A model generated the notes under the pieces. The model was not told where the DNA came from. It did not search any database and saw only the letters and a list, made by a program, of their open reading frames with translations. From Saccoglossus kowalevskii (lineage: Eukaryota > Hemichordata > Enteropneusta > Harrimaniidae): a DNA stretch of 13,057 nt. Within the stretch, counting starts at the first letter, position 1; each line of letters opens with the position of its first letter. The translations under genes were made by a program, and so were the position numbers. Below, in pieces: positions 1-8,100 of the stretch. The DNA is taken from contig NW_003155245.1 in NCBI RefSeq assembly GCF_000003605.2, positions 226,472 to 239,528 on the forward strand, given 5' to 3'.

Positions 1-200
1 GATTTTATGTAATACTAGTAAATGCACACATATACGAACGTCATCATTGTATGTACGTTTTAATAATTGAAAAACGTTAGAAATTAGTCCAAATAGAGAG
101 AAGTCTTAAATAGCATTCACACGTTTATCTCTACATATTAAGTAAACAATTTCACAGATTATTGTCCTAATTTTAGTGATCTAAACGGCAATATAACACT

Positions 201-257
201 ACATACTTATATGTGACACTACGGCCAGTGTCGCCATTTTGGACCAGTGTGACGTCA
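201..257 (-). promoter_or_regulatory. CRE palindrome beside a candidate minus-strand first exon
   Basis: The palindrome TGACGTCA (250-257) is the consensus CRE bound by ATF/CREB factors. Read on the minus strand, an AAAATGGCGAC context follows it, which resembles a YY1 element laid over a start codon (ATG at 237-235). From that ATG the frame runs about ten codons and meets a donor-like A|GTATGT (exon edge near 207, GT at 206-205). This is the same arrangement as METAP1D exon 1: a YY1-like ATG followed closely by a splice donor. It could be the first exon of a gene leaving the window to the left. The coding part is too short to name, so this is inference from arrangement only. Confidence 0.2.
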
Positions 258-1517
258 CCAGCGACAAAAGCAATGTATTATTTCACCGTGACAATGGTGG
301 TTTAAACACATACTCACCGTCATCCTTGAGGTCTGGGCATGAAACGGCGACAGCACAGCACTCTCGCTGTCCTTTCGCGCAATCTTCCCCAATGTCTGCT
401 CTGAAAATTTCGTATCGTTACCGACAAAAACAAATGAGAGCATGGAAAGCGACACTAATATAATCAACGCGAAATATACACGTAAGTTCAACATGACTCG
501 TGTTTGCTATCCTGAGAGACGTTACGCTAATATAGTTGTATATTTTTTGACAGACGGTCGCTTGAAATAAATAACGATGAAGCGGAGGGGAAAACAATGG
601 CCCGAGTTGGCATTTTTAATTGAAAACGAGTGGTGACGCTGCAAATGGAATATGTTATTAATACGTCGAATCAACCGTGCAATGGGATTATAAAAAACAC
701 AGCTGTGGTGTAATGTTTTATCCAACATGCTACATAACTTGACCTGTCTCGAATGACAGGTACTTGTTTTGATACCCTTATGTACTGGCTGGGTTATATT
801 ACGAGGTTGTATCATCACTCACATTTGAATGTGTCTGCCGTCAAATTGCCGATATTACCGGAGAATATTGCCTGGTCTTTACGAGAACCGAATCGAATCC
901 TCGTTTACTAATGCGGTTCAGTTTTACGTGGATTCAACCTACTTTCTGTGTCCCACTGTTATTTTCATTGAGGATTCGCGATCCGGAGTTGCCGCGCCAG
1001 TTGGTCGCATACATACGCAGTATTTTCGCTTACCTTGAAAACCTTTTCATTTTGGTCAAGATAATGTAAGTTTTAATGATAACCATTTACATTAGAGGAA
1101 CATGAAAAGCGCCCTCTACACGTGACATATTCGCGAAGCATATTTTGATGAATTTGTAATTGCTATATTTTAAAACAAAAATTCCACAGAAAATGTACAC
1201 TCCAGATTTTCTGCCAAAATGGTTGTGTAGTACACGCATCAGTATGTCCGTCGGAGTGCGGGACAAGAGGGCGACGGGAAAACGGTATCGCAAAAAGGAC
1301 CCTGTATCTCAGACTTTTATAGCACCGAAATTCACAGCGGAGAGAAATTGTGTAAAATCCCCAATTCCTAAGATATAGAGAATTTGACAAGAAAGAACAG
1401 TTCAAACAACAAATAATAATAAAAACATGTGATAAATAGAACATCGGCATATACCAGTGTTGGTAAAGTGCTTCCATCGCACATCAGAATCATACAGGTT
1501 CGAAAGGAGACGATTTC

Positions 1518-1557
1518 ACCTGCGCATGCGTCAGATGGCCATAGCGCGTGCGCAGGT
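1518..1557. promoter_or_regulatory. Inverted pair of NRF1-type sites
   Basis: ACCTGCGCATGCG (1518-1530) and CGCGTGCGCAGGT (1545-1557) form a 13-bp inverted repeat with one mismatch, separated by 14 bp. Both contain the GCGCATGCGC-type core recognised by NRF1, a factor known to activate many nuclear genes for mitochondrial proteins. The pair lies about 600 bp upstream of the METAP1D start codon in CpG-rich DNA. It could drive METAP1D through an unseen 5' leader, or a transcript going left. Binding is inferred from the motif alone. Confidence 0.4.
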
Positions 1558-2146
1558 ACCGACCCTCCCGACGACTCCCCCCTCTTTAATAAAACTGTGA
1601 CCATAACACCTCGTCGTCGCACTACATGAGAACCAGAAAACAGTCACGAGACAGAACTTCCCAATGTAACATACCGGTAGTAGTATTGCTAGGAACTTTG
1701 CGGTCAACCACTGGCAGTTCACTAACGAGTGTCCACTCTTTTGATGCACCCAGAGGACACACACAGACATTACTGTGGAATGTTTCTTTTTAAAACTAAA
1801 CTGATTGATAGATCTATTCAGAATTAAATGTTCCATTGATTTTGATATGACTGTTATGTCACGTTAATATGTGCGTATTGTTCTATAAACGAGGGGCAAG
1901 GGTTTAAGCTAGAGGATAAAAAACTAGTATATTTGACGGCAGATAACAATCGAGTAACACTACAGTACTTTTAAAGAAATTTGCGCAATATACTTCATTT
2001 TGTTGTGTGCGGTACACGAACACTATCCTATATATTTTAACTCGAAAACAAAGTCATACAAGTACTGTATTCCAATTCAATCCAATTTTGGACGCCTGCT
2101 GGCGCAATCCCGCATTAGCGGAAAGCAACCACCAACAAACTATTTC

Positions 2147-2158
2147 CAAGATGGCTGC
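2147..2158 (+). promoter_or_regulatory. YY1-type element overlapping the METAP1D start codon
   Basis: CAAGATGGCTGC differs by one base from the YY1 element CAAGATGGCGGC. Such elements sit just downstream of the transcription start in many TATA-less animal housekeeping genes, often with the ATG as the translation start, as here. This supports a transcription start a short distance upstream, roughly within 2090-2145, and a short 5' leader. A small hairpin CGCC-TGCT-GGCG lies at 2092-2103. Confidence 0.45.
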
Positions 2159-2172
2159 GCCCTTGGTGCGAA
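2151..2172 (+). CDS. METAP1D: METAP1D exon 1 (coding part)
   Basis: This holds only 22 coding bases: residues 1-7 (MAAPLVR) plus the first base of codon 8. It ends at the strong donor A|GTGAGT (2173). That single A joins GG at the start of exon 2 to give Arg8, so the N-terminus reads MAAPLVRRVLQF. The match to the human METAP1D start is the main reason for this call. The exon is too short to be found by ORF length. Confidence 0.85.
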
Positions 2173-5100
2173 GTGAGTTTGTCACCGTTTATTATTGTAT
2201 ATTTAGTGGCGAGTGTTTTCTCTTTACATTGCCGTACTGCACCAGCACTGGTATTCCATGACATGGTGTTTTCAACGTGCAATTATTCGAGTAAATGCTT
2301 TGCTGTTTGTGCAGCAGCGTGGATACGCGCTTTCACTGTGTGTGGAATATTAATTAAATAAAAACACATGTTTGTGAGGGCAATATCACGATTTGTTGTC
2401 TGCCCAAAGGGATGATTGTCATAACCACAGTTCCTTTGACTGTGTCATAGCCATGACATTAATGATACCATAGTCGAAGGCAGACAACAAATCGTGATAT
2501 TGCCAGAATGACTATGTGTTATGAGAGGTACATTACTTGGGGTTTGTAACTGCGGTGACATGATACCAAGATCCCGTCACAATCTCGCTCTCGCATTAGC
2601 GTTCCAACTCAGAAAAAATGCGAATGCGCATGCCCGAGGTAACTAGGATACTGGGATGTCCAGGTGGATCAAAATAGCTGCCCACGATATGATGGATTAC
2701 GAGAACTATATTTTCTGTACATTTTCGATGTATTACATTTTTCACTATGATAGTGACAAGAAAAGTTTATTTTTTTCATTACAAACCTTGAACAATGATA
2801 TGCGTCATGTCAGAAGGTCGTAGCCTCAGTCTCGCTATCTATGAGAAGAGACTTGAATGGGATCTTGACATGATGTCACCATACAGTACTATGCAAGTTG
2901 CAAACCCCAAGTGATGTACCTCTGGTGTTATTTATTTTATCACATCGAACAGACAACCACCATGCACAAAATACACCTAACATACATCTCTCACACCCGC
3001 TCTCCCACAAAATAATAACAGCACATATATGTATGAAATATTTTATTTCATGTATTATAACAAGTGACACATTACTCAATAGCATACATACATTGTACAT
3101 ACATTGTTTGCTGAAAAAAATGTGAAATACACACAATCCAAAATAGATCATGGTCGTTCCAAATTCACAGGAATATGCATATTCATGTATTATATCATAT
3201 TCCTAATATATAGCAAGCACACACCTCAACACTAGAAACAAAATTTGTAAATAAATCTCAACTTCACAAATACTACCGGTAATGTTTAATAGTTAAACAG
3301 TAGTTAAAGGGGAACTGAGGGTATAAATAGGGAAAGGTGGAATCCTAAATTATGCTAATCCAATCCAAGCTAGTAGCATCATGGACTTGGAGGGGGGCTC
3401 CGGAAAATGCGTCAATTAAGATGTTTGGACGCCCAAATGATCACTCTAAGCACATCTTGGTAGGACCATGAATATATGCACTAATGATTTCACTTGTCTA
3501 TTTAGAAGTTTTATGTAAGAGAATGGTTGTTTTCGACCAAAATGTACCATAACACATGAAAAACACTCGTTTAAATTAATGACAGCTAAAGTAAAATCCA
3601 AAGAAGATGCTTTCATTGACTATCAAAGCCATTTGGTAACTCCCATTATTCATGGGTCTTTGCAAGTTTTCTTAATTTCTGATTTACTGTAAAGCTACCC
3701 TAAATGCATTGTTTTCAAGAGTCTTTTGAAATTTTTATAAGTATTTTATATAAAATAATCATGAAATTCACAGTATTTGATGTTATAAAGCTATTTTTTT
3801 CTCCTTTCAGGGGTTTTACAGTTTTCAAAGATTAATACTATGTCTGGACATCAGCAATTTTTATCACCACTATGTCTTCTATTAAATCGTTCTCCACCTT
3901 CACCAACTACACAATTTCCTGTGGTAAAAAGGACTTCATTTATAGATGCATTACGCTTTCTCTGGAGAACGCCCAATACTGATTTACCGTATAGCATAGT
4001 TGACCCACAGGAGATCAGTCCGATAAGAACTGTTCCAGATCATATAGTGAGGCCCCCGTATGCTGAAACTGGAAAGGTTCCACAAAAAGATAAAAAATGG
4101 TCGTACAAAGATGAAATAGACATAAAATACATGCGTAAATCCTGTAGGATCGCTAGAAAGATTTTGGATATTGCTAGCAAGGAAGTGAAGGTAAGGAGTG
4201 GATGCTGCCTTATTCATAAATCTTGCATGGTTTCAATGGTTGTCATGGTTGCAAAATTCCCTGAATGAATCTCATATTAATATGGTATGCATGAATATAA
4301 CACAGTGGGAGTACTCTATTATGTTGCAGATGTAATCGTGTACTGCCAGAGTGCCTAATTATTATTAATCTTCATTAAGCCTAATTTCACAACAAATTTA
4401 CTTTCTGGATTAAAATTACAATGAATAACAAAAGATAATTTATCATTGTAAACAACATAAACAATAGTGTCCCATTCTTTGATGCAATCCCTGGGATTGG
4501 AAGGTTCCCCTTTAATGGATGAAACCCAGAATTGGGCAAAGTTTTGAAATTACTGAAACTTCCTCGTTGTGAACTTTCTTTTGAAATCTTTCATGATCAT
4601 TTATAGTTCCTGATAAGATGGAATGCAGTAGCCTCGTACAATACAGCAAAAGTATGGGATAATGTAACCGCTGTATTTACTTTAACAGTAATTCTCATTT
4701 AGACCCGCGGTTATAGCTAGTTAGTCGTCTACTAATTTGGTATTGATTTTTAACTACCATCTTAGCTTTCATAATTCTGTTTCTAAGTAAAAGAACTGAA
4801 TTTGCCTCTTTAAACAGTTAATTTAAAACAGTCACAGCTAATAAAACAGCAGCTTTATTGACCTACCAGTCTCTAGACCTAGTCAGATTATGTTCAAGTG
4901 TCTGCTTACTCACTCAGTGCATCTTATAACTGCTCATAATATTAAAAAATAACGACAACTTTACACTTGTCTGACTTTTCACCCCTACTTATAGATTGGA
5001 GTAACAACAGACCATATTGACAAAGTAGTTCATGATGCATGTATTGAACATAACTGTTATCCGTCAACTCTTAACTACAATGGATTCCCCAAGTCCTTGT

Positions 5101-8100
5101 GTACATCTGTTAACAATGTTATGGTTCATGGCATACCGGATTCTAGACCTCTTGAAGATGGCGACATTATTAATTTGGATGTCACGGTTAGTATAACTGT
5201 AAAGTAATTTCATTCCACTTGTAATTTTTTTTTATAATATCGATAAAAGTATGAATCAGTAAAAATAAATTCTAGTGGAAATACTTTTTTTTCTGTATTT
5301 TAAATTCACCTTGTCAAAAATCAGTGAAAATAGGCATCATAAAAAACAGTCAAAATGTCTTTTCAGGGAAATTAATTCCAGCCAAAATAAAGTATTTTAT
5401 AGTGTCTTAATTTACCATAATGTGAATAATTGATCAATGGTGGCGCTGTGGTTTTGACTTCAAACCTGTCTCTGATTGTGAACACAATGAACAGATAAAA
5501 ACTCTACCCCGAACTTTGGGGAAACTTGGGTAATAGTCATACAGCGGTGTGTTTGTCCGATGTTGCCGTTGTGAAAGAAGATGGTCATACACCCCTATTG
5601 CTTCATCCCAAATACAGAGTATGGTTTCTATTGCTTGCCTAAAAATATTACCTGTACCTATAAAATTGACCTTCAGGTAATCCCTTAGACAAAAATTGGT
5701 ATGGCATTCAAACTACTGTAAAATACTTTATTTTCACTTTATGAATAAGGCAGCATCCACTCCTTACCTTCACTTCCTTGCTAGCAATATCCAAATCTTG
5801 TAACTCATTTTTCTCCTGTTGCTACTTAAGAATTGCTTCATTGATGGTGGTCTGGATGAGCGTACAATATAAACGTTATGTTAAATAACAGTTTATATTA
5901 TATTTTATGTAGGTGTATCATGATGGTTACCATGGTGATGTGTCAGAAACTTGCATAGTGGGAAATGTTGATGATGATGGAATACGCCTCATTGAAACTG
6001 CAAAAAAATGCCGAGATGAAGCTATAAAAGTCTGTAAACCAAATGGGAGGTTTATGGATATTGGAATAACGATTGCGTAAGTACATGTTTTAGAGGGATG
6101 GAATGAGCAGGCGTGAACCATTTAAAATTAGGGGGAAGCGGTTGCTTCATTGTTGGGGTTCATTGTCCAAACATTGTGATAGGAAAAATTGTGCGGTGAT
6201 CACGCTAGTTTTGTGAACATCATGTTTTAAATGCATGGGACCAGAGTCAGCTGGCACACAAATGCGATATTTACTATATGGGGGTCGCCATCTTGAATAC
6301 GGCATAAAAATTAATAAATAAACAAGTTCTGAAACGCGTTTTTCAGATTCCTACAAATCTGATTGTTAGCTGTGACTTGTAGGAATCTGAAAGAATTTAT
6401 TGCATGCTGGGTGTTAACATTTCGACTATGACTTGCTATGAGTGTTTCGAAATATTGTACCAACATGTTAAAATAATCACATATAAAAAAAATGCCATGG
6501 CTGTAAATAAAATGTTAACACTTTTTGTGTATTCGTTAACTTTCATAATGATTAAGTGTGGGTCACTGATTGATGTTGATTGATGTTTAAAGCTATGTAA
6601 TTATATTATTTTCTGGGGATGCACTAAGTATTTTTTTTGGCATGTGTTCTGCATCCCTAAATGTAAAACAAACATAAGTATAATACTTAGTTATATGCGA
6701 GTATGGAACTGTTTCCTATGTCCATTTCATGTCTGCATGCTTACTATAACCTGAATATAGTGATGTAATTCTATTTTATGATTTTGAGAGTGCAATGAAA
6801 TATTCATGTGTGTAATCCAAACATTTTTACATCATGGACGTATAAATTTGAGGTGATGTTACCCCTGGTTGTGAATTACTGTGAAAGAAATTATTTTGGC
6901 TGGAATTTATTTTCGCTGAAAAGACTTTTTTGCATGTTTTTTATGGAGTTTATTTTCACTGATTTTTGGCGAGTTGAATGTAAAATATAGGAAAAAAGCT
7001 ATATTCACTGGATTTTAAAATAACGAAAATTAATTCCAAGCAAAAATAAAGTATTTAACAGTAGTGCTTAGTACAGTGTTATCACATGCCTTGTATTGTC
7101 CAATGACCCTGTCGACCATATATGGTAATATGTATTCTATTTTTAGATAACACTGCATGCTTTCAATAAAATTATTCATAATAAATTAGTATTATACCTC
7201 ATGAAATAAATTTGCCAGTAATTAGCGTGTATTCTTTTATAGCCTGATTACTGCCTCATACCATATTAGGTCACTCAATCGATTGTTTGGTATTTACAGG
7301 AAAGTTGCTACTGAAGCAGGTTTTTATACCTGTCCCAGCTTTATGGGGCATGGCATAGGAAAGAACTTCCATGAAACACCAGATATTTTACACCATGGTA
7401 TGTATACATATACTTTAAGTATTACATTTTCTTACATTACATTTTTAGGCTGTCTGTCCTCATCTCGTCTGTGTTTCTAATATTTTGAATACTTCTTGAA
7501 TAACACCAGCCCATTTGCTTTGGTATTTGGTACATAGGTACCTCAAGTGGACCTCTGTCAGATTTTTTCGGTTTGTTCACGATGATATCTTCAATTTTTC
7601 TATTTTATTTTTGTCAGTTTTGTTTAAAAAATTATATTATCAATGTTTCCTTGAAAATTACAAGCTGAATTGTTTTGATAATTTGGATGCAGGTACCTTG
7701 GGTGTGCCTCTATCAGATTTGTTCATTTCATGATTTTGCTGTTTATAATCTATTTTAAGTCCACGTTTGGATGTACGGTAGTCCCAAAACAGGGACTTGT
7801 AATTTCATCTCTGTGTGTTCACCTGTGTATGTGAATCCACGAGTGCATGCTTCTGCATGGGTTGATTGCATGGGTTGATTACATTGATTTCACACATCAT
7901 ACCATACATATGCATTTACATATTTCATGCAAACTTGGTATGTTCATTAAACATTATGGGTCCTTGATGTATGTCATTTTTTCTCCTGGATTGGATTTAA
8001 AATGGCCGACTGGTGGCCACATTGTTTTAACAAATGTAGTTCTAGGGTCATATCTCTGACATCTCTGACATGCCTTATTACTTTTGCACATAATATCATA

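Larger units (their letters stand above)
1..2150. other. CpG-rich upstream/intergenic DNA, no recognised coding gene
   Basis: I see no recognisable protein in this stretch. The open frames of up to about 100 codons on both strands are compositionally random, have no domain motifs and overlap each other in opposite directions. CpG is frequent: I count 24 CpG in 1201-1620, against 1 in 8521-8940 inside the gene. Candidate regulatory sites at 201-257 and 1518-1557 are listed separately. No TATA box at a convincing distance from the METAP1D start was found, so its transcription start is not located. The AT-rich run near 2029-2042 is a poor candidate. Confidence 0.6.
2173..3810 (+). other. METAP1D intron 1 (phase 1)
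   Basis: This 1638-bp intron has donor GTGAGT and acceptor CTCCTTTCAG after a T-rich tract. It contains two large foldback repeats (2363-2520 and 2524-2923), a 14-bp palindrome (3171-3184) and AT-rich simple-sequence stretches around 3000-3120. Its first 500 bp are still CpG-rich, with an NRF1-like TGCGCATGC near 2624, and could act as an intronic promoter or enhancer. No conserved coding exon was seen inside it. Confidence 0.85.
5187..5912 (+). other. METAP1D intron 3 (phase 0), carrying MITE sequence and an inverted exon 2 fragment
   Basis: This 726-bp intron runs from GTTAGT to TTTTATGTAG. It holds a MITE copy (5273-5404), a lone MITE end (5714-5738) and, directly joined to that, the 58-bp inverted copy of the exon 2 donor region (5738-5795). 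The rest (5405-5713 and 5796-5912) shows nothing recognisable. Confidence 0.85.
6077..7299 (+). other. METAP1D intron 4 (phase 2)
   Basis: This 1223-bp intron runs from GTAAGT to TATTTACAG. It contains the foldbacks at 6341-6392 and 6411-6521, a small inverted pair GGGATGC/GCATCCC (6616-6622, 6651-6657), a short tandem ATTGATGTTG repeat near 6570 and a MITE copy at 6877-7063. CpG is scarce. No exon-like sequence was seen. Confidence 0.85.

Noticed and set aside
1163-1836. Overlapping open frames of about 84-104 codons on the minus strand as genes
   Set aside because: They overlap one another and plus-strand frames, show no motifs or splice context, and have random-looking composition. Chance frames of this length occur elsewhere in the window.
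2379-2504. MicroRNA gene
   Set aside because: The arms are long, perfect and 74 bp apart, without the short loop and mismatched stem of a typical precursor; a foldback element is simpler. Kept as a repeat.
3000-3120. CRISPR-like or regular spaced repeat
   Set aside because: CATACATTGTACATACATTG is a short irregular simple-sequence repeat without uniform spacers.
3840-4268. Open frame of 142 codons as a complete gene
   Set aside because: It is METAP1D exon 2 read from an internal Met and through the donor at 4191 into intron 2. The catalytic blocks continue in exon 3, in frame only after splicing.
5738-5795. Processed retrocopy of METAP1D
   Set aside because: The copy crosses the exon 2/intron 2 boundary without splicing and has no A-tail, so it came from DNA, not mRNA.
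6808-6990. Open frame over the MITE copy (also 11140-11328)
   Set aside because: Both are translations of a non-coding terminal-inverted-repeat element; neither contains a transposase signature.
7283-7480. Open frame of 65 codons as a separate small peptidase gene
   Set aside because: It begins in intron 4 and ends in intron 5; only 7300-7397 is real coding sequence (exon 5).
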